Positions 1 through 11,767 of a stretch of 64,000 bases of DNA are shown here, piece by piece. The position numbers were made by a program, and so were the translations under genes. Source of the stretch: Oscarella lobularis (Eukaryota; Porifera; Homoscleromorpha; Homosclerophorida; Oscarellidae); contig NC_089178.1 of assembly GCF_947507565.1 (NCBI RefSeq), forward strand, positions 992,001 through 1,056,000, written 5' to 3'. The first letter of the stretch is position 1. Every line of letters starts with the position of its first letter. The notes beneath the pieces were generated by a model that was not told the origin of the DNA, did no database searches, and saw only the letters and a program-made list of their open reading frames with translations.

Positions 1-874
1 GCGTTTCCAGTCGCAGCGCTCGTAAAATTGACCGAAATCCACTTGGCAATGAGTGGAATTCCGACGTACATCTCGTAATGAACGTTAATTTGAATGCCTC
101 GGTGTTGGGCAGGTGCGGACGCGGGCGGCACTAGCCCGAAGACGAGTTGCAAACCTTTCGGCGGCCACGATACATTCGTCGCGGGCGCATGCCGCGTTCC
201 AGGCGTCCAAGGAAAAGGAGCCTATTATCAGAGCACGACTCAATTAATTGTACATGCCTGACGATCGATCAAATAAGCCCCAGGGAATTATCACCGTTAT
301 ATAAAAAAAAAAGTGTCGAAATAGAGGGCGAATAGTATAACACGTAAAAAAAAGAACCCGACTTATTTTAGATGTACAAACAAGGAAGCCCCCTTTTCGC
401 ATTCTAATGGGAGATCGCGATATAATGACGTAATGCGCAGTAGTACTGTACCTGTGGTTGAGCGGTTGAGTAGGATTTGTAATGAAAAGACGATTCGTTG
501 ACTGTCACTCTCAAGGCCGATCGATTGAGGTACGCATACGATTGGCCTTGTATTATTCCGCCCACATTGTACTCAACGTCGTCGAGGCCGACGATCACTT
601 CCTGCGTCACTGCTCTCACTATCGACTGTTCCTTCCAATGGCTGACGAAATCGAGCGTTGCTATATCGGGTTCGATGAGGAATGTGCGCGATACAATGGA
701 ATTCGTCAAGGTCAATGTAGTCGCATTGATTTCCGCCCCGTTCGGTCCAATGAGCGTCGTTGTGGAGGATTCGACTTGAACGGGTGCGTCAATTGCATGT
801 ATTAGCCAGTCGGCGAGCTCGCCGCGACCGTATCCAATGAATATGGACAGGAGAAGAACAACGAACACGCCCAT
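1..874 (-). CDS. Membrane-anchored glycoside-hydrolase-like protein, 3' part outside window
   Basis: Two exons are visible and the gene runs off the left edge. The first, about 452-874 or longer, begins with a hydrophobic anchor (MGVFVVLLLSIFIGYGRG) followed by an extracellular region with NxS/T sites. The second is 1-221. The junction is clean: CAG then GTACAG as donor, TAATAG as acceptor, phase 0. The joined text contains YNVGGIIQGQSYAYL, then PFPWTPGTRHAP, WPPKG and a stretch ending HYEMYVGIPLIAKW. These resemble bacterial melibiase-like or conserved hypothetical glycoside-hydrolase proteins; I recall the resemblance but cannot confirm it. The open frame continues upstream to 916 without an ATG and an acceptor-like ATAG precedes it, so an upstream coding exon is possible. 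Catalytic residues, if any, lie outside the window. Confidence 0.5.
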
Positions 875-1421
875 TGTCACAGGAAGAACGCACGTTAAAA
901 ATGTCGTTTTTGACACGATCTATATGACACAATCGAAAGCAGTTCAGCGATCGAACGACGATGAGATGAGCAAAATGCACGCGATTTCTCATCTAGTTCA
1001 CTTAGCGGCTATAAAAGCCCCTTTGAGAGCATCACTTCCCTCACGTGAATGCAGCAATGCACCGGAAGAAGACAAACGACAACGCATTTCCACTGACGTT
1101 CGGCCAACTGACTCACGTATTTATTCAAGAACACCTCAAATACCGGGATCCCATCGTGCGAAAACGCACACCGAAGCTCGAGCTCTCATGACGACGACGT
1201 TTCTTCGAGTTCCGCGCGAGGTAAAAACTCGCCACGCCCCCACACCCCGTGAGACATCGCGGGGCGGCCCTAATACGATTTTTCTCGCGCGACACCGTAA
1301 CTAAGCGTTGTCTATCCGTTTCCAGGTCGACGGCGCAATGAATTGCCGACAAAAGGGCGCTAATCGTCGATCGTGGGCAGTCGACGATTCGTCCTATACG
1401 TGTCTTACTTCGCTGCCGAAT
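875..1421. other. Divergent intergenic region
   Basis: It lies between the leftmost gene (minus) and the MGNK gene (plus). An E-box palindrome TCACGTGA sits at 1041-1048. An acceptor-like TTTCCAG before 1326 and an in-frame ATG at 1338 mean the plus-strand coding region could start earlier than annotated. A small upstream exon of the minus-strand gene may also be here. Nothing else was recognised. Confidence 0.4.
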
Positions 1422-2162
1422 ATGGGCAACAAATTGCGTCCCGCTTCGCCCGATCCCGATCCCGATCCCGTCGCGCTCGTCGAATCGAAACGCGATCGAT
1501 TGAAGGTGCGGAGTCATCCGCTCAAGGCGCTGCTCGCTCATTTCAAGCAACGCGGAAATAGCGGGGAGAATGGTTCAGAAGGAACCGAAAGGGACCCCGT
1601 CGACGAATCTTCGTCGACGAGAACGGAAGGGTCATGTTTATCGGTCGAAGGGTCGAAACCAAGGAAGCGGACGTGGATGCAAAAGCGGTTGAGAGTGGGA
1701 TTAGCCTTACCGGGAAAGTTGGTGGCGAAAATAGTAGGAAAACGTAGCGGGGCGGCTTCTTCGGTTCGCGACGGAGGCAGCGACGGACGAGCGAGCGAAG
1801 AGCGATCCGATGAAGACGCTGTCGGCGGCGAAGAAACGCCTGTGGTCCAGTTGAGAGAACACGGCGCATCGCATCCGGGTTCCCACGCGTTGAGACACAG
1901 CCTATTGCTCATATCGGAAATGAAAGAAAAACTGCTGCTAAGGCAGACGAGCCGGCGTCAGTCGATTCGATGCACCGATACGGAGCTCGAGGTCGAAATG
2001 AATTTAGACGATGCGCACGCTGTCTGCGAAGAGACGGCATCGCTCGTTCTCGTCGACAACGAGTACATAATGAGCGAAGAAACGCATAAAGTTATAATAG
2101 GAGAACTGTCTGAACTCAAGCAACAACTCTTAGACTTGCAGTTGCACCTAAACCAACTGTAG
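1422..2162 (+). CDS. Hypothetical protein with candidate N-myristoylation start, single exon
   Basis: An uninterrupted frame of about 246 codons. I chose the ATG at 1422 because the protein then begins MGNKLRPAS, where Gly2 followed by Lys and Ser at nearby positions fits an N-myristoylation signal; an in-frame ATG at 1338 is the alternative. An Asp-Pro run (PDPDPDP) follows, then a basic segment (RKRTWMQKRLRVGLALPGK), an acidic, serine-rich middle, and a C-terminal leucine-heptad helix (ISEMKEKLLLRQTS and ELSELKQQLLDLQLHLNQL) that should form a coiled coil. I recognise no family. The stop codon is 26 bp from the stop of the convergent HIF1AN-like gene, so the 3' UTRs must overlap; AATAAA occurs at about 2232 on this strand. 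Confidence 0.6.
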   Translation: MGNKLRPASPDPDPDPVALVESKRDRLKVRSHPLKALLAHFKQRGNSGENGSEGTERDPVDESSSTRTEGSCLSVEGSKPRKRTWMQKRLRVGLALPGKLVAKIVGKRSGAASSVRDGGSDGRASEERSDEDAVGGEETPVVQLREHGASHPGSHALRHSLLLISEMKEKLLLRQTSRRQSIRCTDTELEVEMNLDDAHAVCEETASLVLVDNEYIMSEETHKVIIGELSELKQQLLDLQLHLNQL

Positions 2163-2188
2163 TCCACCGCCCGTGTAAAAAAAATATT

Positions 2189-3509
<1,321 letters not shown>

Positions 3510-3524
3510 TATTTAATTTATATC

Positions 3525-3538
3525 TTTATTTCTTTATT
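3525..3538 (-). terminator. Two overlapping-stop polyadenylation signals
   Basis: On the minus strand AATAAA occurs at 3538-3533, overlapping the TAA stop of the secreted coiled-coil gene, and again at 3530-3525. Both lie within 30 bp upstream of the HIF1AN-like ATG, so the 3' processing signal of one gene sits in the presumed 5' leader of the next. Confidence 0.55.
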
Positions 3539-4013
3539 CAATTACCCCTTCTTGAAGACTTTTCAAAGTTTCTGGATCTTCCATTTTAGCTCGTTTTATT
3601 GGCTTCACTGGAAAATGATACTTTCCTTGAAATCGAATCTGACTTTTGTGATATTTTCCAGTCGAGTCTTTGTCCGCTTTGCATTTTGCCAGTGACGTCA
3701 TTTCCTTTTTCGCTGTTTCGATGCCAATTTTCAAAGTATCTTTTTCGTCTCGTTTCGCTTTGACCGTGCGTTGGAGATCGTCGATTCGATTTTGAAGATA
3801 GTCGCACGATTCGTCTCGCGACGAGCTGTGCAGTTTGATTTCGTCGCGCAAAGATTTGACCTGCTCGCGGAGCAAATCTCTTTCCTCCACTAGTCGACGA
3901 ACATCTGCACAAAGAAACATTATAAATTTAATTGAAAAATGTTTCTCGCCTTCTGAGTCGCTGGAAATGAGGTGGAAGAGAGCGAAAATGACGACGAAAG
4001 CGAGTGCTTTCAT
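3534..4013 (-). CDS. Small secreted coiled-coil protein
   Basis: The start MKALAFVVIFALFHLISSDS is a classic signal peptide. A charged heptad-rich helix follows (RRLVEERDLLREQVKSLRDE and onward to KAKRDEKDTLKIGIETAKKE), then a short basic tail with a glutamate-rich end. Full length is about 159 residues if read straight through. A 45-nt AT-rich segment (3949-3905) ending TTTGTGCAG looks like an intron with a GC donor; removing it keeps the frame and deletes 15 hydrophobic residues. It is head to head with CEP70 (start codons 52 bp apart) and its stop is 24 bp from the next start on the same strand. No family recognised; an extracellular oligomer is plausible. Confidence 0.6.
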   Translation of the reverse strand: MKALAFVVIFALFHLISSDSEGEKHFSIKFIMFLCADVRRLVEERDLLREQVKSLRDEIKLHSSSRDESCDYLQNRIDDLQRTVKAKRDEKDTLKIGIETAKKEMTSLAKCKADKDSTGKYHKSQIRFQGKYHFPVKPIKRAKMEDPETLKSLQEGVIE

Positions 4014-4065
4014 TTTTGTTATCCGGGAACGTTGCCTATTGTTATCCGGGAGAAATTCTATTCAA

Positions 4066-6628
4066 ATGTCATCAAGCAGCACCGAATCGTCTCCCAAATC
4101 GGATCTAAAAGCGACGACAAAGAAGCTGGAGGTGCTTCTCGAGTTGTACAAGGTTAAAGATAGATAGGTTCTTTACGATCTTGACGAATAAAAATAAGAA
4201 CACTTCTTCTTCTTCAGTCTGGAAGGGAATCAACGCACTCGGGGGCTCAGCGAGAATTCGATAACAAATTTGTTCACCCTCAAGATGCCGCTAGAAAAGT
4301 AAGAACGAATGAACGAGTAGAAACAATGGAAATCGGTCTGATTCCATTGTGACCACGTCCATTTTCGATTGTTACGACAGTCGCAATGGGAAGAGGTGAA
4401 TCGAAATTTGAGACTTCGAGGATTGAACCCAATCAACCTGCGTCAAGAAAACGGTAACTTTTGACATTGAAATCATTGGTATCTGTTCTACGTATACCTT
4501 GTCTCATTTGAGATATCTTTCTTCTTGATGGAATGGCCGGTCAAATGCTTCAATCGACTTTGCTGTCTCTCATGGCGGATTGTGACTCGAAACAGAGGCA
4601 AATTGATCTGTGGATTGAAACCGCTCACACGGACAAGTAATAAGTCATTTTTTTCCGTTTTAATTGATTCATCACAATAGATTTGTTTACCTTCTTTATT
4701 TATTAGAATCAATTTGAGGGAAGAGCAGGAGAGAAATAAAAGACTTGCCACGGAACTGAGTCGCGTAGGAAAACAGTTGAGCGTTGAAGCTAAAAAAGTC
4801 GAGGTGAAAGAACACTTGAGAGGCCTACTTACTTATAGCGCAACTACCTTATTTATGTTTATAAGGAAATTGAAAAGGCGAGGTTCGAAGAATTGAAAAG
4901 ACACGGCGAAGAAATGCAGAGACTTCGGCAGAACCATCTAGGACTAGAGGGCCGTTACAAACAGTTAGAAGTCAAATGCAGACGACAAGAAAAATCAATT
5001 GGTCAACTCCATCAAAAGCATCAAAAACTCTTCGAGAAGGCACGCAAAAAATAATATTTTTTAATTAAAAAGTATTTCATTTTGCGTGTAGAGTGAATCG
5101 CAGACTCAAAGTCGTCGTTGGGGATCGTTTGACGTAGATTCGCCAAGAACGTCAACAAAGTGCAACCGATAATTATTTTAATTGGAAAAACTGGATTTTG
5201 TTTTAGACTACTGAACGACGCTTATAAGCGAAAGATCAGCGGTTTGGAAGAAGAACTAGACTTTCTCAGGCGAGCCTAAATACTTTTAAATTGGTACTAA
5301 TTTAGTTTGGGTTTTCAAATAGAAAAGAGGTTTCCATTCGAAATGGGCACTCGTCGTTGTCAAATTCATCTTACATGGTCTCACTCGATGACCGAAGCTC
5401 GTCTTACCAAAGCTCGTCTTACCTATCTGTCCATTCGAAACTCAAAAGAGCGGAACTACGCGCCGTCGACTTGAAACGTCAGCTCGACCATCAAGAAGCG
5501 GTCAATCACGAACTGAGAGCCGAACTGGAGACGAGACCCAAAGAAGAGGAACTGAGAGAAATCGAAATGAGAATCAAGAGTTTGGAAAAGGACGACGACA
5601 GCAGAGCGATGCCGTCGTGCAATGAAACTCACGTGTGTAGCGCTTCTATTGATACCTGCAGAAAATATCTCCAAGTACATAGCACGAGATGATCTTTGAT
5701 TATGATCTCGTTGACTTGACTTTTGGTTTTAGCTTGTTTGCAGGCAGCTCAACGTTGGATCATTGCCCCATTTAATGCCAGCTCTCCGTGGAATGACGTC
5801 ATCTATGGAAAACATGAGACACGTGAGAAAATTATATAGAAAACTGTACGTGTATTTATTTCATCTATAGTTTGTTGCCACTGTAATTGAGGTTATTGAT
5901 CACGGACCACAGCCCCATTGTCCTGATGGCGTTCGTCATGAAGCCTGGTGTGATCTTGCCTGGGATCACGTTATTCCTACTCTTGAATATTGGCTCGGTT
6001 TATTAGAGACAAGCGTAAGGGACAGAAATTATGAAGAATCAGAGACCCCCCGTCGTATTATTTATTTATTCTATTAGAAAAGTGATGATATTCCCGGTCC
6101 TGTGGCGTGCCGAAATGCCATAGAACACTTTAAGAACCTCTTTGACGTCAAATCCTCAGCCGGCGTTCTGCCAAAGTTGAACGAAGTTTACAGTCGCGTC
6201 ACTGAACTCAACAATTTCGTGAAAGCATTGGGAGAGAAACTCAACCTCGGTACCTTTTCTCCCTAATATTATATAGAGTATGAATATTTATGTAGGCCCG
6301 GAGGCAAGTTGCGTCGCAATTATGAGAAAAATCGACGTTTTGATCGTTTTGGTAGGACATGAAAATGACGTTGAGTAAGACAATATTCTAAAATTTGTTA
6401 AATTTATACATGCGTGGTTTTTTAGTCGATTTCATCAGGTGCGGTATTATGACGACGTTTGCCCGGCTTTTGAAACAATTGTTGCTAAGCTTATTCTACT
6501 CCTAGGTGGGTGTACCTGGTCTCGTGTTTTCCGTCTCTTTTTCAATTTTTTTTTCAGGGCTTAACCGAGCCGAAGACGTCATCCCGGAAGTGACGAAAAT
6601 GAAACAATTTCTTTCTGACTTTACCTAA
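4066..6628 (+). CDS. CEP70: Centrosomal protein CEP70
   Basis: A centrosome and basal-body protein that binds gamma-tubulin in vertebrates. Many small exons: 4066-4152, 4218-4298, 4381-4453, then further exons to the stop at 6626-6628. Conserved stretches line up with human CEP70 in order: WEEVNRNLRLRGLNPINL near the N-terminus, a coiled-coil middle (LDHQEAVNHELRAELETRP), an HPDGVRHEAW-type region followed by VIPTLEYWLGLLE, then NAIEHFKNLFDV, LPKLNEVYSRVTELNNFV, and the C-terminal RAEDVIPEVTKMKQFL. Introns are 50-70 bp. The stop lies 92 bp upstream of the next gene's start on the same strand. Internal exon edges in the coiled-coil part are approximate. Confidence 0.85.
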
Positions 6629-6720
6629 TGTCGCGTGCGCTAACTGCATTAGCGCACTGTTGTACAGAATTTTCTGTCTTTTCAGCAGTTACCGTATATG
6701 GGTTCGCAAAGCATTGTGCA

Positions 6721-7452
6721 ATGGCCGAAATTGCACTAAAAGTCGTCGTTCTCGGCTCGCCGAAATCGGGAAAGACGAGCTTCGTCGAACGCTTTTGCTT
6801 CGGAACGTTCGGCAATTCGAAACACGTCGGCGACGTCGTGAGAAATACGATCAAGCTGCGAGGAAAACGATTCGCAGTGAGTAATCGCGTGTCACGTCGC
6901 AGACGTGCGAGACCACGCCTACTTCAACAAGTACACTTACGTAATTAAAATTCGTAATCCTGCTCACGTCACCCTGTCACGTGAGAAAGTAAAATTGTAA
7001 TCTCACCTGACTAGATTCAAATGTGGGACAGCAGCCACAAGAGTTTGATTCCAGATCCAGGCAATACAGGCCCATCAGGACTGATAGCGAGAGGCGCTCA
7101 CGGCTGCATAGCAATGTACGACATCACAGACAAGGATTCCCTCTACAGCGCAGCAAAGCAAATCGAAGAATTTCGCAATTCGGCCCGACCTGAAGCGCAG
7201 GCAATGCTAATAGGAAACAAATTCGATATGGCGTCGACGAAGCGTCAGATTCACATAAGCGAAGCAAGCGCTCTAGTGAAGCACTACGACATGACGGGCA
7301 TCATGGAAACGTCTGTAAAAAACAATCAGGGAATCGAAGAGGCCATTGAATTGCTCATAGATGCAATCTACTCTAACGTACTATTGCAAGATAGCGTGGA
7401 TCTCGGTAGTAAGACGCCAGGGATAAGGAAATATGACGGTTGTTGCAGTTAA
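6721..7452 (+). CDS. Atypical Rab-like small GTPase lacking the G3 motif
   Basis: Two exons, 6721-6876 and 7015-7452, joined in phase 0; about 197 residues. G1 is intact (GSPKSGKTS), G4 is intact (GNKFD), G5 is ETSVK, and the end is GCCS, a Rab-type double-cysteine prenylation tail. Two parts are abnormal. The switch I region lacks a recognisable TIGVDF-type threonine. After the usual QMWD, the family's DTAGQE is replaced by DSSHKSLIPDPG, so the G3 glycine and catalytic glutamine are absent. Beyond that the Rab fold resumes (GAHGCIAMYDITD). It probably cannot hydrolyse GTP normally and may act as a GTP-locked or scaffold protein. I cannot assign it to a named Rab subfamily. Confidence 0.8.
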
Positions 7453-7457
7453 AATCG

Positions 7458-8852
7458 TCATTCTAGTCCAAGCAGGGTTTTGGCTTCGTTACCTTGAGAT
7501 ATTAATTGTTCGCTTGCGTATTTGTTGAGTAGTTCTTGCTTTCGTTTTCGTACCAAAATTTCTTCCACCTTTCATACAAAACTTTATAAGATTAAATCAG
7601 TTTCAATATTATTAGTTTGACGTACTTCTTCTTGTGATGGGACCTTCATGCCTGATATTTCTTCCTCCTCTTCCGTTTCCTTGTTAGCGCCTTCTTCGTC
7701 CGACTGAAAAAGCCACAATGTAGAGATTGACAACAATATCAATAATTACCTCAGCTGCTGCTTTGGCATAAATGTCTTCCTCTTCTTCTCCCTCGTCGCT
7801 GCTCTCTCTTATTTCCCCTTGGGCTTTCTTTACTTCCCACTCTTTGACAGCTCGTGCAATTGCTAAAAAATTGATATACATGATGTATACCCCCCCCTCC
7901 CCCTAACGATAAAATCTAAAAAGAAATGAACCTTTCTCTTCTTCTTCTTCCTCTTGCTGCACAATTACTCCATCGTCTTCATCCCGGTATCCAAAGTAGT
8001 CAGCGTCCACGTGACGAAACAATTCCGCCCTTGTTTTCCTTGGAGGCGGAGGAGCTACACAAAATTTAAAACTACTGTTCCCCTAAAATAAATTTCCTCA
8101 CGTTCCGTCTCAAACAATTCCCGCACCCCAGGCAAATCTCTTGCTGCTCCAAAATACCTCGAAAACAAGAAGAATAAGCTTTTTAGAAATTCATCTCTTT
8201 CTCTACCCACTTGTATCCGCTGCTCCCAGGTACCTCTCTTCCCTCATAATCATACATTTTAGCACCAGATTGCTACATATCAATAAGAGTTATTAAAATG
8301 TTCTTTTTATATTTAGCCCATTACCTTGTAGTCTGGGCCTCCCAGCTCAACTATTCTATACTCCCAAACGCGTTTGAGTCGTAAGAGACGATTAATCGTA
8401 TCATTCAAATCACGCAGTTTATATTCTCCAAGACCAGCTAAGAAAAATGCTAAAATTGAAATTTCGCGTCTACATACACCTATCCGCCTTACGATTTTGA
8501 ACTGCCGAGATTTTCTGCGAAATCTCCTTCACTAACTATAAAGAAAAACGTTGTCGTTGACGTGATTGGTCGGTTGGTTGCGATGCTTTTCTTTTCCTTA
8601 CGTCTCTTCGGTATCTTTCCGCGTCTCCCAATCTCGTGCATTTGGACGCCAATCCAGGCCGTTTCATCACCTTTCCTTCGTTCTGCTTCATCGCCACCCA
8701 GCGATTCAGCATCGCCCTAAGAAAGCGTGCCAAACGCGAAACGAGGAAGTGTTCGAAAGCGATTTACATCGCTTTTTCCGAATTGCGAGCCTGAGAGAAT
8801 ACATTGACTTAGATCGCAACAATATAGCAACTTTGCGCATCTATCCTACCAT
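7458..8852 (-). CDS. ISY1: Pre-mRNA splicing factor ISY1
   Basis: A spliceosome (NTC/Prp19-associated) component. About ten exons read through with correct phase. Key matches: MARNSEKAMAMLNRW at the N-terminus, EGKVMKRPGLASKC, EISQKISAVQN, GLGEYKLRDLNDTINRLLR, ELGGPDYK, YFGAARDLPGVRELFE, PPPPRKTRAELF, YFGYRDEDDGVIV, an acidic stretch, then VPSQEEVEEILVRKRKQELL. The first coding exon holds only the ATG (8852-8850), immediately followed by donor GTAGGA; exon 2 is 8790-8768 (23 nt) and exon 3 starts at 8716. The isolated start was chosen because only this splice restores the conserved MARN N-terminus. Confidence 0.9.
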
Positions 8853-9003
8853 CTTGGAACTTTGGAATCACGCGAATCGGCGAGAAAACGTCGAAAAAAC
8901 GTTCAGTGTGAACCCCGTAACAAACCCCGTACGTACACACACACGTGATTCTAATAAAAGCCTGCCGAATTATTGATTCTGTACGAAACACTTATCCTCA
9001 TTT

Positions 9004-9742
9004 TTAGCAATAGCACAGACTACTTTTGTCTACAGCTTCAGACTCACTCAAATGAATTGACCGTTCACTTTCCAGCATCTCGCTATTTCCCTCGCTTACG
9101 GCATTCTTCATTGCCATGGCAAGTTGAATAAAAGCGTCATTTACATTTGTCGAAGTCTTAGCTGACGTCTCTAGCACTCCAATCATCCCGTGATGATCGG
9201 CCAATTTTCTTGCCTCACTTAGCTTTACCTGCCTCGCTTCTTCCAAATCCTTCTTATTCCCTGCAAGTAAAACGAGCACCCCAGGCGTCGAATATTTTCT
9301 GACGTCACTAAGCCACTGAGTCACGTGCATAAACGATTCTAGTTTTGTTATATCGTAAGCAATAATGACGCCGTGTGCAGAACGATAGTAGCTTTGAGTA
9401 ATCGTTCTAAATCGCTCTTGCCCTGCAGTATCCCATATTTGAACCTATGAAGAAAGTCGTCCACGCCCACCAGATCGAAACAAGTCTCGAAGATCGTGCC
9501 GTACGGTATACCTTCACTTTCTTATCACCTAGCTGAAGTGATTTCATTGTAAAATCGACGCCGATCGTTCCGCAGTGGCGTTCGATGAACGTATCGCACT
9601 TGAATCGCTGCACGATGCACGTCTTGCCCACGCCCACGTCTCCGACGAGAACGACCTTGAACAGATAGTCGGGTTCCGCATCCGCGTTCTCGTCCACACT
9701 GTCGCCGCTCGAAGGAGAAAAGCTCCGACCTGAACTGTCCAT
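9004..9742 (-). CDS. RAB43/RAB19-like GTPase, copy 1
   Basis: Exons 9742-9512 and 9444-9004, phase 0, about 223 residues. All nucleotide-binding motifs are intact: [33 protein letters not shown] and ETSAK. The end SSLCYC gives a CxC geranylgeranylation motif. The sequence [16 protein letters not shown] is typical of the RAB19/RAB43 branch, which acts in Golgi and apical trafficking. An N-terminal Ser-rich extension of about 25 residues distinguishes it from the downstream paralogue. Start: the ATG at 9742; the frame is also open upstream through a GATGAC repeat encoding Ile-Val, which I exclude. It forms a tandem pair with the next gene, same orientation, 135 bp apart. Confidence 0.9.
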
Positions 9743-9770
9743 GACGATGACGATGACGATGACGATGATG
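9741..9770 (+). repeat. (ATGACG)n microsatellite at a start codon
   Basis: Five tandem ATGACG-type hexamers abut the ATG of the RAB43-like copy 1 on the opposite strand, in its 5' leader. Length variation here would alter the leader, or the N-terminus if an upstream start is used. Confidence 0.7.
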
Positions 9771-9877
9771 TCACGCGATGAAGGTGAGAACATGCGCAAG
9801 CAACTTGGTGCAAAGATTAATTAAATTCAATAATGTAAGAAGAGTGCAGATAACTACCGATACATCTATATTATACG

Positions 9878-10553
9878 CTAGCAAGAGCACCAGTCCTCTG
9901 ACTCGGATGACATAGACTTCTTGTCCAGCTGAATTGACTTGTCGTCATATAAACTTGCTAGACCACCGGCATTGGACACCAATTCAGATGCAAGTCGTCG
10001 AAAGGCTTCGTCGACGTTTCTAGAACTCTTAGCTGACGTTTCCAATACGTCAATCACTACGTCGTAGTGAGCTGCTAATTTCACTGCAGCTTCCGCTTGC
10101 ACTTTCCTCTGCTCGTCCAAATCCGATTTATTTCCGACGAGGAGAATCAGAGAGTTTGGATTTGCGAATTTTCTGACGTCAGCAATCCAAGTGGTCACGT
10201 GAGTAAAGGATTCCTCGCGAGTGATGTCGTAGGCGATGACGACGCCCTGAGCTGAACGATAATAGCTCTGGGTTATCGTTCGAAATCGTTCTTCTCCGGC
10301 CGTGTCCCAAATTTGAAGCTGAAATATGAAAGCGTGGTCGAAGACGTGTAGCTAGCTTGTTCTTTAGACGTACCTTGACTTTCTTTCCAGCTATTTCTAA
10401 CGTTTTCATTGTGAAATCGATCCCGATCGTCGGTTTCTGGCGATCGATGAACGTGTTTGACTTGAAGCACTGCAAGATGCACGTCTTGCCAACGCCCATG
10501 TCTCCTACCAGAATGATTTTGAACAGATAGTCATAGGAATCGTCGTCGGCCAT
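9878..10553 (-). CDS. RAB43/RAB19-like GTPase, copy 2
   Basis: Exons 10553-10374 and 10318-9878, phase 0, about 206 residues. Intact motifs: [28 protein letters not shown] (Glu instead of Gln at the catalytic position as written in the switch II), GNKSD, ETSAK, and a C-terminal CSC prenylation motif. The intron lies at the same codon as in copy 1, just before the QIWD motif, so the two arose by tandem duplication. The switch II Gln-to-Glu change is notable because this Gln normally positions the hydrolytic water. It is divergent from the REXO4-like gene with 270 bp between start codons. Confidence 0.9.
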
Positions 10554-10758
10554 CCAAAATGCCGGGAACTCACTGCCGTGACGTTTTGGTGACGTAAACT
10601 GACGTTCTACGTCATAGAATCTGATATAATATCAGCACCAGAGCCGCATATACAGTATATATTGGCAGTCTTGTAAAAGGCACATTTTCCGGCAGAATAT
10701 ATAAACAGCGTCGATGCCTACTTCGCTTCCAGGTGGCAAATTTTAGGGGCGGTTTCAG

Positions 10759-10766
10759 TGACGTCA
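10759..10766 (+). promoter_or_regulatory. CRE-like palindrome TGACGTCA
   Basis: A perfect CREB/ATF palindrome in the divergent region between the RAB43-like copy 2 and the REXO4-like copy 1, 58 bp upstream of the latter's ATG. Several TGACGT half-sites lie nearby at 10577-10620. Function is inferred from the motif only. Confidence 0.4.
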
Positions 10767-10823
10767 TCGAATTTATTAACTTTCCGCGTGACTTTCACAA
10801 AGACGGAAAAGCATCGTAAGACA

Positions 10824-11594
10824 ATGGGAGAACGTCGTGACTGCGTTGCCGTTGATTGCGAAATGGTTGGAATCGGCTTTTATGGAAACGGAGATATGCT
10901 GGCTCGAGTTTCCGTAGTCGACGAAAGGGGTGGTGTTTTGTACGACACATTTGTGGCTCCACAAGAAAAAGTCGTCAACTATCGAACGCCCGTTAGCGGC
11001 GTAAGACGCCAAGATCTAATAGGAGGTACGTCACCGGCCCGGGACGGCAACTTGAAGGGCCGAGAGCTAGCTCCAACTGAAGCGAGATGTTTTTCTTTTT
11101 TATAATCCTGCCCATGTAGCCCCCGACTTTGTAACCGTTCAGGAAACGGTGAGAAAATTGATCAAGGACAAAATTCTTGTTGGTCAGAGTATAGACCACG
11201 ACCTAGAAGTAAGCGGCTGGTGACACGTTGCTGCGTCATGTTATTTCGGCGGCAATTAGGTTTTAGACCTAGATCACCCGTTGGACTTGATAAGAGACAC
11301 GGCCGAGTATCCCCCGTTCTTCAAATATAACAGAGTAAGAAAACTATGACACTTCTTGGCACAAAGTTCAAGTTGATTTGGTTTTTCAGGGACGTTCTCC
11401 TTCACTGAGAAAGCTGGCTCAAGTCTTTTTGGGACGAAGCATTCAAAGAAACGAACATTCGTCGGTACTAATCAGCCATGTCTTAGAAGTTGTTGCTTAA
11501 TTTCAATGCATGTAAGATCGAAGACGCTCGAGCGGTCATGGAAATCTACCAGCTTAACAAAGTGGAATGGGAACGACGTCTTTCTAGACGTTGA
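10824..11594 (+). CDS. REXO4/ISG20-like 3'-5' exonuclease, copy 1
   Basis: A DEDDh-family RNA exonuclease. Exons: 10824-11025, 11120-11208, 11260 to about 11334, about 11390-11465, and a last exon from about 11516 to 11594. ExoI is VAVDCEMVG (catalytic Asp and Glu), ExoII is VGQSIDHDLE, and ExoIII is EHSSIEDAR (catalytic His and Asp, joined across an intron). The intervening LDHPLDLIRDTAEYPPFF and SPSLRKLAQVFLG match REXO4, which functions in nucleolar RNA processing. It is short (about 170 residues) and lacks the long basic N-terminus of vertebrate REXO4, like ISG20. Tandem paralogue follows 199 bp downstream. Confidence 0.8.
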
Positions 11595-11767
11595 GTCCAG
11601 AAACGTTTTGCATGGGACAACTTTATCAACGTGGCCTTATTCCTGCTTCATCCGTTTTCGGTTTCTGCGTTTGTCTTTCAAGTTCTCAATACATTTGCTG
11701 CATGCGTATATATGACTTCAAGTTACGCGCGCTAACCTACCACAAGTAATTGGAAATCTAAATAAGA

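Noticed and set aside
9743-9813. Upstream in-frame start for RAB43-like copy 1 through the ATGACG repeat
   Set aside because: It would add an Ile-Val run unlike any Rab N-terminus; the repeat is better explained as a leader microsatellite.
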